Positions 1 through 12,300 of a DNA stretch of 64,000 nucleotides are shown here, in pieces. The notes beneath the pieces are model-generated. The model did no database searches. It was not told the DNA's origin and saw nothing but the letters and a program-made list of their open reading frames with translations. Positions within the stretch are counted from its first letter, which is position 1; each line of letters begins with the position of its first letter. This DNA comes from Sipunculus nudus (taxonomy: Eukaryota; Annelida; Sipuncula; Golfingiida; Sipunculidae), in assembly GCA_026874595.1 (NCBI GenBank), contig CM049306.1, positions 104,235,142 through 104,299,141 on the forward strand, in the 5' to 3' direction. The translations under genes were made by a program, and so were the position numbers.

Positions 1-1292
1 AATACAGAGAGTCGACAAGAGACAACGTGTATCCGCCGAAGTCAGTTGTACAGGTGAACTGAGGGATGGATTGAGTGGTATGTTACACCACTCCTGAATA
101 TAGTCCACTAAAATTCTGATAAAAGGGCATTAATGTTATCAACAAAAACACCTGGCGCCACCTGTCTGGTTTACGAGAAAACTGTCAAAGACGGATGAAC
201 ATGCCAAATTTCAGACCAATACCTTGAACCACTCCTTAGATATGAGCAATTTTCACCCAAAGCGCATGTACGGATGAACTCCACCGGAAAACGATTGCAG
301 ATGGCACCACTAGTCTTGAGAACAAGATGGAGGAGTTCAAGATATATGGACATGCACAATTTCAGGCCAATACTACACACCATTCCTAAGAAAAAAAAAA
401 ACATTTATTTATTCTACGGAAACGAGATGGTAGGTGGCGCCACCTGTCCGGTTTACAAGAAGATGACCAAGATGGATGAACATGCTAAATTTTAGACCAA
501 TACCTTGAACCACGCCGGAGATATGAGCAATTTTCACCCAAAGCACGTGTAAGGATGGACGCCACGGGAAAACGATTGCAGATGTCACTATGAGTCTTGA
601 GTACAAGATAGCAAGATCTATGGAAATGCACAATTTCAGGCCAATACGGCAAATCACTCCTGAGAAAGGAGCATAAAATTATTCTACAAAAACGGGAATG
701 TAGATGCCTCCACCTGTCTGGTTTACGAAAAAATTTTCCAAGATGATGGGCATGCAAAATTCAGACAAATACCTTAAACCACTCCGGAGATATGAGCAAT
801 TTTCACCCAAAGCACAACACTTTTCATGGACCTCCCTTGATGACAGGCTAGAAGATTCTAGGTTCAGCGGTTACGATTGGTGCCCTGTTAACAGATGACA
901 GCTTCTTTTAAGGTTTCAAAAATTGAGAAAATATTCGTAAAAATTAGAAAGAATACAGGTGGCGCCACCAGGAACTGATGGAACACTCCATGATCAATAT
1001 TCATGCAAATAATCAAGGTGATCAATTCAGTAGTTATTCAGATACTGAAGCTATTGTATCATATTTTTTATCATAATAGCTCATAGAATATGGGTAACAG
1101 GGACCTAATTTCAAGTTTCCAAAGAGATTTTTTATGGACCTCCCTGGATGTCAAGTTAGAAGATTCCAGGTCCAGCGGTTACGATTTGTGCCCTGTTAAC
1201 GGAGGCCGGACGGCCGGATGGCCAGACGGAGGGACGACGGTCAAAGAGTGATCGCTATAGCACAGATGACTTTCAGTCAGCTGAGCCAACTA
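1..1292 (+). mobile_element. R5/R2 composite repeat, left end cut by the window
   Basis: The first 80 bases resemble an R5 start (TATCCGCCGAA followed by GGATGGATTGAGTGG). Units of about 260 bp follow, with GGTGGCGCCACC near 430 and 957 and 'cctgagatatgagcaatttt' phrases. From about 830 the sequence is R2-type, ending with a GACGG-rich microsatellite and the R2 right-end hairpin near 1265-1292. Confidence 0.7.
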
Positions 1293-1937
1293 TCCGTTTC
1301 TTTATTTTATTTGACATGAATCCATGTCTTTGTTACACAAACCATCACGGACTTAAACAATCACGGGTAAATCATGTGTTAACCCTCCTGTGTGTAATTA
1401 TATAAACCTCTGAACAGTTATAATTTATTTGGATCTCTGTAAGTGCTCTTTTAATTCGGAAAATGGTATGGTCTCAGTGACACAGAATTAATATATCGAT
1501 ACATGCTTTGCCAAAGAAAATCTCATGCCTACTTCATATCTAGTCTAGAAATGGGCAGTCAACAAGGGACTATAGGTATCCGCCGAATCACAGAGGCATG
1601 AATAAAGTGAAATACGGAAACTCTCCTACAGCCCTCCGAATTTGTGGCATCAGAGATGCTCAAGTATTCTGAAACGCACGGATGGACGAAAATAAAAATA
1701 ATTATTGTAGGTGAAACCATCTTCCATATGTACCAAATAATGCTATCCTAGATTTATGGACATGCAAAATTTCAGGCTGATAGGTGAAATCACTCCTGAG
1801 ATAAATGCATAAATATATTTTAAAAAATACATGATTGCATGTGGCGCCACCTGTCTTGTATACGAGTAAGTTACCCGAGATAGATGGACATGCAAAATTT
1901 CAGGCCGTTATTTTGAACGAATCCTGAGATATGCGTG

Positions 1938-1940
<3 letters not shown>

Positions 1941-1981
<41 letters not shown>
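1941..1981. repeat. (CA)n microsatellite
   Basis: About 20 consecutive CA dinucleotides within the R5-type repeat. Confidence 0.95.
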
Positions 1982-1984
<3 letters not shown>

Positions 1985-2887
1985 ACTTACAGATGGTCGC
2001 CAGAAACTGATTGTTGGTGGTACCACTAGTCTTTTATACAAGATAAAACATTCCAAGATATATGGACATGCAAACTGTTAGGCATCAAACATCAAACCAC
2101 TCCTGAGATAAATGCCTACCGGTAATCGCTTTCTACAAATACTGCGCCACCAGTCTTGTGCCAGGAAATCTACCGAAAATGGATCTACATGCACAGGTTC
2201 AGGCCTATACGACAAACCCCCTTGAGATATATATGATTTTAACACAAAACAGATGCATATCAAGAACCACCTTACGTGATTTACACAAAAAAGCGACTCA
2301 TAGTTGGACGCCAGATAAAACTGATTGTAGTTGGTACAACTTGTCTTGATAAACCATTCCAAAATATGTGGACATGCAAAATTCCAGGATGAAACATTGA
2401 ACCACTCCTAAGATAAATGCATGAATGTATTCTACGAATACGTGATTGTATGTGGCGCCACTAGTCTCGTGTACGAGAAATCTACCAAAGATGGATCAAC
2501 ATGCAAAATTTTAGGCGAAACTACTCCTCAGAAAAGGCCATCAATGTATTCTACGAAAACGAGATAAAGGTGGCGCCACTTGTCTGGTCTACGACAAGGC
2601 TATCCAAGACGGTTAAACGTGCAACATTTCAAGCTGAGACATCCAACCACTACTGAGATATGTACAATTTTCACATACACACACAGATTAATGGATGGAC
2701 GAGAAAGTATAAAAGATCTATGGACAAGCAAAATTTCATCAACATTCATCAAAACACCCCGGAGATAAATGCATGGATGTATTCCAAGAATACAGTCGAA
2801 CCTCTATAATGTGGGCACCCTGCGGACTAGGCCAAACTGCCCACTTAATAGAGGTGCCCACTATATGGAGGAGTTAACTCATGTACT

Positions 2888-3330
2888 ATCTCTGCTGGTA
2901 GAAACCACGATCGGAGTTTCTACAGGTAGATACTCCGATCCTACTAGTAGAGATTTCGATCATGGTTTCTACCAGAAGGAATTTAACTATGATCCTACTG
3001 GTAGGAACTTCAGTTCTACTGATACTATACTGGTAGAGACTCCAATCATAGTTCCTACCTGAATAAAGTCAAGAAACTGCGATCCTACTGGTAGGAACTT
3101 CAATTCTACTGACGGGCCAACCAGTAGAAACTGCGATCCTACCAGGCCAGTAGAAACTGCGATCTTACTGGTAGGAACTGCATTTAATGATAAGCCAACC
3201 AGTAGAAACTGCGATCCTACTGGTAGGAACTTCAATTCTACTGACGGGCCAACCAGTAGAAACTGCGATCCTACCAGGCAAGTAGAAACTGCGATCCTAC
3301 TGGTAGGAACTTCAGTTCTATAGATAGGAA
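2888..3330. repeat. Palindromic minisatellite built on CCTACTGGTAGG
   Basis: Units such as GTAGAAACTGCGATCCTAC and GGTAGGAACTTC recur many times in alternating orientation, several forming CCTACTGGTAGG palindromes. Two near-identical blocks of about 127 bp are visible around 3080-3180 and 3205-3310. Confidence 0.85.
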
Positions 3331-3873
3331 CTCCATTGGTGCAAATCCCGAAATAAGTTTCTGTGGTTGTTTAATAATATTATATGTTAATTTAAATATT
3401 AAATATGTGAATTTTCTTAAAAAAATGACTTTATTTCTTATGCCTTTTACCCCTTTAAAAACTTGTGAATTTATTTCCTTTTTATTTTTCAGTATTTCAC
3501 AGGCAAGGAACCATTGTGTTGTTAAATTATAACCCTTGATGTTTGTTCTTCAAACAAAATAATTCACTAAGTGGGAAAGATAACAGACAAGTATTGATTA
3601 GGTGTGAAATGTTTACCTTTAACGTTTTACCTTTAATGTATGTTCTTGTAACCAAACAACTCACAAGGTGTGGAAGCTGTCACAGTTAAGGTGTTAATTA
3701 GTTGTGTAATGATAAATCGCAGTTTCAGCTGCTAAAAACCACGATCGGAATCCCTACCAGTGGGATCGGAGTTTCTATTGGTAGAAATTCTGATCATGGT
3801 TTCTACCAGCAGAGACTCCGATTGTAGTTTCTCCCAGTAGAAACTCCGATTTTACTAGATCGCAAACTCTACC

Positions 3874-3875
<2 letters not shown>

Positions 3876-3951
<76 letters not shown>
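3876..3951. repeat. (TA)n(TG)n microsatellite
   Basis: A long alternating TA run is followed directly by TG repeats. The open frame on the minus strand here is only repeat translation. Confidence 0.95.
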
Positions 3952-3952
<1 letters not shown>

Positions 3953-4593
3953 AATTTATGATATATATCAATGGACATAACCTACAAGATTGATCCTGTC
4001 ATTTAAATCTTTCTAATACTTTGATAAGTTACCCAATGTATCCTTACATATACCATACTGTTTTACAAACTTTCTCTGAGACAAGCCACTCTCAGAATGT
4101 ATGAACAGGTACACATTTAAGGCTATGCAAAACTTTACATTTCAGTTTGGAGGTGCCCACTAAGAGAGGTTCGACTGTCACCAACTGTCAAGGATACGAG
4201 AATGCTGTCAAAGATGGAAAGACATGCAAAATGTTAGGCCGATACCAGAACCACTCCTGAGATAAGTGATTTTCATCCAAAGCAGACGCATGGATGAACG
4301 CCACACGAAAACAATTGCAGATGGCGCCCCCAGTTTTTGGTACAAGATAGAGGTATCCAAGATCTATGGATTTGCATAATATCAGCCAATTTCATTGAAC
4401 CACTTCTGAGATATGAGCTATTTTTCACTATACAAAGACACACAGATGATCACTACGCGGAAAGGATTGCCAGCCACCAGTCTTAGTTAGGTACCAGTTC
4501 GCATGCGCCCCGATAATTATGCCATGTTTTAGAAAGATCGGTTGAGGGATCTAAGAGTTCTTCTTCGGAAATGAACTTGGTTGAAAACATAGT

Positions 4594-5830
4594 AGTCCAT
4601 GCATGGGGAAGAAAGTATCCCCCCGCCCAAGGGAACTTTCGCGACCTTCCTAGTTTTCCTTTACACATTTCCAAGTATTTCCTAACACAAATTGCATGAA
4701 TAACATATATGCACATACCTTCTTGTTCTCACATATACGATCATTTATATTATCATTGAAATAGGATAGTTTCTACAAATTCATTGATACCAAGATCTAG
4801 CCTACAGATATGATGAGATTTGCAAACGCTATGAAGGAAAGGACACTAAAGAAGCTAATTCTGAAAATATTTTACTTGTCTGTCCATGATTGTTTATATT
4901 ATATTGTGTCTTAGTTTGCATAATTTTGAAAACTAATGTTAAATATGCATTTGTGCTGAAAGAAGTTATAAATAAGTTAGGTCCAATGATGTGCCTAAAT
5001 CATACATATATATGCCTTTGGAACAAAGAATGTGTGCATGCAAAAGATGTCAATTTTTCTGAAAAAAAAAATGAGGTAGGGTGTAATAAAATGGCCTAAG
5101 AATTGACACATTTTACTTCTTTAAGGCAAACCTACATATCAATATCATTATATAACATTACTGGCCCATGGACTATAGAATCCGCAAAACAGCTATATGT
5201 ATTGGCATGGTCAATGAAGAGTAACGGCCTGCTCAAACTAATGCTTCCGGCACGGCATCTTTGTATATAACAATGTGGTGTGAAGTCGCAGCATGTGTTG
5301 GTTCAGGGTGACTGTCCTCTAAGCTCCTCTGCATCGGGTGCTGTCTTTCAGACAAGAAGGAGAATACAGGATACCAGCAAGCCCGTGTATGTCGGTGAGG
5401 CTGTTGTTTGATAACAATATTATAACAGGAACAAACTGGTGTCTGCGTCATACAATGATATCTGATTCCCTTGCACGGCACGGGTTATTCTGAATATTTT
5501 TTTTACGATGGGGATAGACGATAAGCATCAGCGAGATAACAAAGACTGCCGAGAACACTGCACGGGGCTGCCTACATGTTTATTTGATATCTTGGGATGA
5601 TTCAGAGTATTAAGGGAAATGAAACCAGATAAAGTTGAAAGTGGTAAAACCACATCCTTTGCTAATAAAATTTTGTTTTTACTGAGTTCATGATATAAGG
5701 CTTAGTTGTTTGTGTTTCACCACAATCACCACAAGGATTTTTCGGATACAAAAAGGACACAGTGTACAGTAGAAGGAAAAGAGATCTAGAGGCAAGTGCA
5801 TGACACCTGCAAATTGTGAGTTTTTAAAGT
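4594..5830. other. Intergenic, no gene recognised (receptor upstream region)
   Basis: Only short frames and AT-rich sequence are present. The receptor promoter should lie here or upstream, but I see no convincing TATA/initiator combination. Confidence 0.4.
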
Positions 5831-5834
5831 ACAT

Positions 5835-8201
5835 ATGGATTATCAAACTTTCAAGATGGACAATATGACTTTGCTGACGATATTTTATATCATTCTATAT
5901 TTGCCAGTGTTGTTACACGCGTTAAACGCAGGCTCTTACCCAAAACCACCAGAGGAATTTCCGTTCTGCCACTCCTGTGAAGGATACTGCGGTCTGCGGA
6001 GGTCAAATGACTGTAGCTGTGATCACCTATGTTTTCTGTACGAGGACTGTTGTCATGACTTCCGACTCGCGTGTTCTCAGGACAACGTTCGGGGATTACA
6101 TTTGATTGAGAGATTCGGAGGTGCTTTACCGTCTTGCAGCGTGCCTCATGTTGAAGCCTGTTGGGATACGATTATCCCTCCAGTTTTAATCGCCTCTTGT
6201 CCACAAAACGACAAAGCATGCAGATATATCAAACATGATATATACAGTTTCCTTCCAGTGTCCGATAACGATACAGGTCTGAATTTTATCAACATTAAGT
6301 GTGCGATTTGCAATGGTATCCGAAATATTAAACCTTGGGGACTAAAAATCAGTGATGTACAAAAGTCAAATGTGCACGCGAGGGACCCTATTGATGATCT
6401 ACTATTATTAAAATCCAACAGGACTTTGTATTTTTCACGTCCTCCGGGGCAGAGTGTTAAGAGATGTAGTAATGCTGCCCCAGGGCAGAAGCTGTGTGCA
6501 GATTGTCGAGTCACCGACAGAGGGCGCTCTTTCAACTATACCTACCCCAGCTGCGAATTAAGTTTGCAAGAAAACCGCAATTTTACACAGATCTGCAATT
6601 CTAGCGACAAGCATACTATGGAAGTGCTGTGTAAATGTGTAAATTGCCGATCCATATATAATTCAACTGACGGGTGCATTTCACGTGGATTATATGACAT
6701 TTCTAAGATGTCCTTGTCCATCTTATTTGACTTTACTGATAGTGATGAACTGTCTGTGCAGCTTAAACTTAACCGCGTTTATAAATGCCCGCCTGGCTAC
6801 ATTCGAAAAAACATTGATATCTGTGGCAGGAGCGAGAACATTCCTGCAGTTGAATTAAATGGCTTGCTAGATACTGACAAAAGAGAATTGAATGAAACGT
6901 GCAGTAGTTACGAATTATTTAAAATCTGTTTACAGAGACTGAAGGAAACTTTACAAACGAAGCTTTCTTTACAACATAATGCCGCCGTTGATATTTATTT
7001 TAACGACACGAGCAGGATTGTTGGGGTGGAGGTGACTGTTAATTCAGAAACATACCGAGATATCAAACCAACCGAAGTCGCTGCTGTGATAAAAGATGGC
7101 GTCACACACGAGGTCCAGTTACTGTTCAACAAAAACCCTTGGCTCATCAAACGTGTCAATATGACCCTCGCCGTTTATGTTAAACTTAGACCACAGCCTT
7201 ACCCGGGGCTTTACGTTCTTTGTCAATTTACTTTGTACGAAACGAACATAATGAAATCGCTGTTCGCTTCAACCGCCACAGCAAACGTATCAAATGCGAA
7301 CGTCGCCTGTTTGGATTATTTAGTTGAAAGCGATAACCGACGTTTTGACAAGATTCTGACCATTATGCAGATTGTTCTTCAGTCCCTGTCGCTGGTTGCC
7401 CTTGGTATTAGAATCGGGATGTATATGATCATCAAAGAATTCAGAGATCCCAGTGGCAGGCTTTTGACTGCCTACATGGCCGCCATGCTACTTTTCCATC
7501 TCCTCTTCTTGCTGAGGGCTCTACCTCAGCCCGGTAGTGTTGCTTGTTATGTAATGGGTGTGTTTCTGCATTGGTTCTACTTGATCATGTTTGCCTGGAT
7601 GTCTGTCCTTGCTGTGGACATTGCCCGGATGATTTTATCCAGTTCCCGCCTCCATAAGATAAACATCAGCTACAAAAATTTCGCGTACTACTGCGTAGTT
7701 GCTATTGGATTACCAGCATTAATCGTGACAGTTTCTTTCATCGTCGACCAGACCAATGTGAGAGCAGATTTAAAACCGAACTATGGCGGGAAACACTGCT
7801 GGATCTCTCGGACGTATCCGCTGTTGATCTTTTCTGCTGTTCCTGTGGCGGGAGTCCTCTTACTCAATGGCGTCTGTTTTACGGTGGCCGTAGTTTTACT
7901 CTGTCGCACCGCGTACGCTTGTTCACGTTCTGTTGACCATCGGGCAAATACCGTCTTGTACATGAAACTCTTTGTTCTGATGGGTTTAACCTGGAGTCTT
8001 GGATTTGTATCAAAATTCACGGGATCGTCCGTTGTAAGATACCTGTATACTATACTGAACGCCTCACAGGGGCTTCTCGTTGCCGTGGCAGCAATCTGCT
8101 CCAGTCACAGTAGAACGATATTAAGGGAGAAATTCACAGAAAGGACAAAGTCCGGAAGTACCAAATCACAGGGCTCAAAGAGACCATCTTCCGTTTCTTA
8201 A
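5835..8201 (+). CDS. Somatomedin-B-containing class B (adhesion/Methuselah-like) G-protein-coupled receptor, intronless
   Basis: The 788-residue frame is uninterrupted, with an in-frame TGA at 5817 just before the ATG, so the start is well bounded; M8 or M11 are alternatives closer to the signal peptide. Residues 11-31 form a hydrophobic signal segment. Residues 48-80 hold eight cysteines (48, 52, 60, 62, 66, 72, 73, 80) in somatomedin-B spacing, with an additional C45. Residues 82-500 are a cysteine-rich ectodomain with about ten N-glycosylation sequons. Seven hydrophobic segments follow, at roughly 507-533, 541-561, 567-598, 616-637, 661-690, 707-728 and 733-756. C571 and C655 are candidates for the usual TM3-ECL2 disulfide. 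I see no GPS autoproteolysis motif before TM1, which favours a Methuselah-like rather than a cleaved adhesion receptor. The tail is short and Ser/Lys-rich. By family it should be a plasma-membrane receptor; its ligand cannot be inferred. Lack of introns beside intron-rich genes suggests retrocopy origin or a single-exon expansion. Confidence 0.88.
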   Translation: MDYQTFKMDNMTLLTIFYIILYLPVLLHALNAGSYPKPPEEFPFCHSCEGYCGLRRSNDCSCDHLCFLYEDCCHDFRLACSQDNVRGLHLIERFGGALPSCSVPHVEACWDTIIPPVLIASCPQNDKACRYIKHDIYSFLPVSDNDTGLNFINIKCAICNGIRNIKPWGLKISDVQKSNVHARDPIDDLLLLKSNRTLYFSRPPGQSVKRCSNAAPGQKLCADCRVTDRGRSFNYTYPSCELSLQENRNFTQICNSSDKHTMEVLCKCVNCRSIYNSTDGCISRGLYDISKMSLSILFDFTDSDELSVQLKLNRVYKCPPGYIRKNIDICGRSENIPAVELNGLLDTDKRELNETCSSYELFKICLQRLKETLQTKLSLQHNAAVDIYFNDTSRIVGVEVTVNSETYRDIKPTEVAAVIKDGVTHEVQLLFNKNPWLIKRVNMTLAVYVKLRPQPYPGLYVLCQFTLYETNIMKSLFASTATANVSNANVACLDYLVESDNRRFDKILTIMQIVLQSLSLVALGIRIGMYMIIKEFRDPSGRLLTAYMAAMLLFHLLFLLRALPQPGSVACYVMGVFLHWFYLIMFAWMSVLAVDIARMILSSSRLHKINISYKNFAYYCVVAIGLPALIVTVSFIVDQTNVRADLKPNYGGKHCWISRTYPLLIFSAVPVAGVLLLNGVCFTVAVVLLCRTAYACSRSVDHRANTVLYMKLFVLMGLTWSLGFVSKFTGSSVVRYLYTILNASQGLLVAVAAICSSHSRTILREKFTERTKSGSTKSQGSKRPSSVS

Positions 8202-8443
8202 TGCTTTATACATCTTAAGTTCACACTGCGGCTGATGTGACCATGATCATGATCAAATATGTCTTCCAAGTAAGAAAAATATTTGATTCAACACGTTCAC
8301 ATTGAGGCACACCTATTATTTGATATTCAATAGATTACATCAAACCAGTGTGAACTTGGTCTCGGTTTAATCATTTTGAGAACTACTGCAAAACACTTCT
8401 CAAACTAAATAAGCATGCACACACTTTGTGACAAATGTATTTT

Positions 8444-8449
8444 TTTATT
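8444..8449 (-). promoter_or_regulatory. Candidate poly(A) signal for LYAR
   Basis: AATAAA on the minus strand lies about 730 bp after the LYAR stop codon. If used, the LYAR 3' end would overlap that of the receptor transcript. Confidence 0.25.
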
Positions 8450-8724
8450 AAAAAATTCTCTCATCTAAAAATACAGCGAGCAGATTTCTGAAATTAAGCA
8501 CAGAAATTAATCATCAGAACCCAGACATGCAACCAGTCACAGTCACTGCAATAGTTCAGCAACTGCTTGACCAACAGGATCTTCTTCAAGGAGGCGTATT
8601 ACTAACCCGAGGTACTAATCACTTTCAACTGAAGTTTGTGCATTTATGTCGAGGGAAGAATGAGAATCTGGGTAAAAATAAGAGTTAAATCTGGCAGAAA
8701 TGGTTCCTTTTCCAACTGGAAAAA

Positions 8725-8730
8725 AATAAA
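8725..8730 (+). promoter_or_regulatory. Candidate poly(A) signal for the receptor gene
   Basis: AATAAA lies about 520 bp after the receptor stop codon. It is only a sequence match, and other signals are possible (AATAAA also occurs near 9165). Confidence 0.25.
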
Positions 8731-9180
8731 TTTCTCAGTTTTCCTAGCTTTGAATTTCAAAACTGAATTCTTAACTCTCCTGGGAAAAATGTGAATTCTC
8801 AATCCTCCCAGGAGAGACTGGAATTCTCAATTATCCCTGGAAGAACAGGAATCATTTCATCCCCTCTCTTGATTCTCATTCTTCCCATGAAGATCCTCCC
8901 ATGTTCTCATTCTTCAAGCTGTAAAATTATCCCTTTATATATATATATATATATGTGTGTCCTAGACAACACTTAATATGCTACACTCAAAATTGTTGAT
9001 ATAGCAAATTAAATACTGCATTATATAATTTGCATTAGTTTCCTCATAGAAGTGCACATTTCACTGCTTGAGACATTAAGACACCTGGCAAAAAAAGCAT
9101 GTGGCCTATATTTTGTACTGTTTAATAACATTCTCTCTTAATGTGGCATGACTTACTTGTGCAATAAAACATATTTTATG

Positions 9181-9312
9181 CTACTGTTTTAACTTTACTC
9201 TCTCTTTATGAACACGAAATCTTGGATTTGTAGAGATTTTCTTGTTGAATTTAGACAGCAACTTCTCCTCTGTCTTCCCATTGCCACCATAGGTTGAATA
9301 TTCTGCTAACAC
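9181..9312 (-). CDS. LYAR: LYAR exon 8 (C-terminus and stop)
   Basis: The acceptor CTTGCAG precedes 9312, and TAG is at 9183-9181. It encodes residues 319-361, with K-F-N-K-K-I-S-T-N-P-R-F, the conserved LYAR C-terminus. Confidence 0.93.
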   Translation of the reverse strand: MLAEYSTYGGNGKTEEKLLSKFNKKISTNPRFRVHKERVKLKQ

Positions 9313-12300
9313 CTGCAAGACATAAACATACAGTAACATAGATGGAATATAGCACACATAACCACAGGTGTCTCATGTGGTTATCTCTCACACAAAACAT
9401 ATACATCAGTACAAATATTCTGTCTCAGTATTCTAAGCCATTCTAAGAACTATAGCTAATTTACCAGTACCATACCAAAAACCAGTACTCTTTATTACAC
9501 CATCATTATTGTGAGGGATATAAAAATACAAGTCATGTGGAAATTTTCTTTTTGGCTTCCACTGTAGTCCATCTCTTGTAGTTTTAATGACAGTTTCTGT
9601 AATTTATTGACTATGAATTGCAAGAGAAATATCCTGATATATGCTGAAATAAACAAGGTCATGCATCCTTTTCACAAGGTATATACATATCAGAAGTGTG
9701 TCTGCTCAAATGAATTCAGTGTAGTGACCAGGGTTAGCAGGGTTTTGCGACATGAGCAGAAGCTTTGGTTTTATATAATCACTGGTAAGAAGATATAGGC
9801 AACATACACTGTAATACATTTTGAACCAGCACACAAGGATCACAAGAATATTTCTTGGCCTGACATTTAAGTATCCTGATATCCATTGATAGTTATCTAA
9901 AACAAGTGGTATATTGTGATAAACATAACAGAGTGCAGAACATGACTCCACTAAGACCTCTTGTAAACTAGAAATCTGCATTCTAAGGAATGCAAGCCTC
10001 TGCTACTGAGTGGTTGCTATTGTTGGATGTTCCCAATTGTGTTTGCATTCACTTATTCAGCCAATATTCCCAGGTTCATTCGTGCATCAGTGATTGTATT
10101 GATGACATTCCTTAATCCAGATAATATGCAGGAACCACACCTAAATCTAACTGGCACTTCACTGGCCCATTCCTGAAATGCCCTGATAATTCCATGAGAA
10201 AAGGTTCATGACTGTGTAAGTTATGTTGTGAACAAACAATCCCATGAACAGGGATGAATGGATACCATCTCAGTGGATGGGATAGCCCATAGAAGTCATC
10301 CAATCAGGTGATTATACTTTATACCTTTGACCTCTAAAGGAAGTACATCTGTAGTAAACAGATGCCATACTTTCATGTGTAGAAGTTTCCCTTGTTTACC
10401 TTATATTATAATGGAACTTATCCAATATCAGCCTCTGTGTGTGGTATTTATTATGAATTTATATGCTTACCTTTTTCCTTAATCTTTTTATAGGCAGCTC
10501 GGCGCCATCAGCCTTCTTCAACAGGTGGACAATGACAGCTTCCCAGTTAAACTTGCCTTTTCTGGGAGACTCTGATTCTTGGATGGAATCATCTGGGTTT
10601 TCTGATTCTCCTTCAAAGTCAATATATTTAATTAAATCAGTCTCAAGTGATACACTAATAATCAACACATTAATGTGTGTAATAATAATAATTCCACATA
10701 CTGATTTCTATGGATTCTAATAAATAGGAAATAATTTGACAGATTTCTCCCTACTTTGCAGTGTGATAGGGTCATGCTTGTACTTCAAGTGAACACAAGT
10801 AATACAACTGTGCAATAAAACTGAAAAATATAGTTAATATCATGTAAAATTGTGTGTTATTATCAAGGATGGCAACTTGTACAAAATGTAGCTGAAGCAA
10901 AGAAAAAAAATTGAATATGGGTAGTCGAAAACTTGTATCCGCCGAGTGAGACGGGTGAAGAGAGGCATGGATTGAGTGGCAAGGGGAAATAGAGTGTGTT
11001 GCATATTAGCATGGATGTCTGCAGCCAAAATGTGTATGTAGGTTGCCCCCCTACCACAAAATCCAGAAAGCTGTCCAAGTTGTATATATATGCAAAATAA
11101 GTCAAACCACTACTTGTATATGAGTGATTTTATCCCACAGCAGACAAACAGGTGGCACCAATCTTGTGTATGATATAAGCCTGAATGTCTGCAGCATAAA
11201 CATAAATGTAGGCACCATCTGCCATAAAATCAAGAAAGCTATCCAGGATGTATACACATGCAAAATTTAAGTTAACTAATGCAATGATATGAGTGATTTT
11301 ATCCCAAGGCAGATGAACAGATGGACACTGTGCAAAAAATGGTTGCAGGTGGCACCACCAGTTTTGCATATGATGAAGAGCTATGTGAGATCTATACACA
11401 TGCAAAACTTTGGCCCAATCAGTCAAACAATTCCCAAGATATGAGCTTGGATATTTGCAGCATTAACATAGTGTAGGTGGCGCCACCTGTCATAAAATCA
11501 ATAAAGCTATCCAGGATGTATACACATGCAAAATTTTGGTTGGATAAGTCCAATACAGAGATATGAGTGATTTTATCCCAAGGCAGATGAACAGATGGAT
11601 GCTGTGCAAAAATGGTTGCAGGTGGCACCACCATTTTTTGTGTATGTTATAAAGCTATCCAAGGGCTACATTTGTGTAAAATTTTTAGCCTGATTGGTCA
11701 AATGGTTCCCGAGATATGTTGGTTAATGTGTGGAAACAGATGCACAAATGGATGCTGGGCAGAGAGGAAAGGTCAGTGGTCAACCAAAACTTAGGGTGCA
11801 GCAGTTCACTTGTGACCTGATCATAAACCCGAATTTAAAAAAATTCCACCCAGTGGTTACGGAGGAGTTCTCTGGAAAACTATTCGGCGGCGTACAACTG
11901 AAAACACTCAAAAACTCTGTTTTGGCAGCTACTATTATAATGAGGAACTAGAATATCAGCAGAAGGTGGCAAAAGCCCTCAGCCAAAAGAATAGTGTTTA
12001 TAGGCAGTAACAGTAACAAGTACGAAATATTTGTTCTCACATGGATGTATATCTGTACATGTCTCAGTTATAAATTTAAACTGGAGAGGTATGTACCATG
12101 TTTCATAACAATCCACCAAATGCTTCCTGAGAAATAAGCTCCTAAATTTTACTCTATTCTAAGCTATGTAACCTTGAAAAGTATCCTTAAATAATACCAA
12201 GTTTTTGTAAATATGCATCAGCACTAAAGAAATGAAGTTAATGAGTTGAATACCTTTGGAGACATCCCGCTCACAAGGCCAAAGTTGAAAAATCTAGGAA

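Larger units (their letters stand above)
2793..4177. mobile_element. Non-autonomous TIR DNA transposon, pogo/Tc1-like ends, inserted in R5
   Basis: The left end CAGTCGAACCTCTATAATG and right end (reverse complement) CAGTCGAACCTCTCTTAGTG share 13 terminal bases and a nearby GTGGGCACC. TA precedes the left end; TC, not TA, follows the right, so the duplication is imperfect. The interior has no transposase frame. It carries a GGTAGAAAC minisatellite (about 2888-3330 and 3730-3860) and a TA/TG microsatellite. Confidence 0.75.
1550..4593 (+). mobile_element. R5 element, 3' truncated and split by a TIR transposon
   Basis: It begins with CTAGAAATGGGCAGTC and TATCCGCC (R5 left end) and carries degenerate units with GGTGGCGCCAC near 1840, 2453 and 2570. 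It resumes after the 2793-4177 insertion and stops near 4593 inside the R5 right-end sequence (GAAAACATAGTA), without the terminal GGATACA. Confidence 0.7.

Noticed and set aside
3775-3978. Minus-strand frame with alternating Tyr-Ile
   Set aside because: It is a translation of the TA/TG microsatellite.
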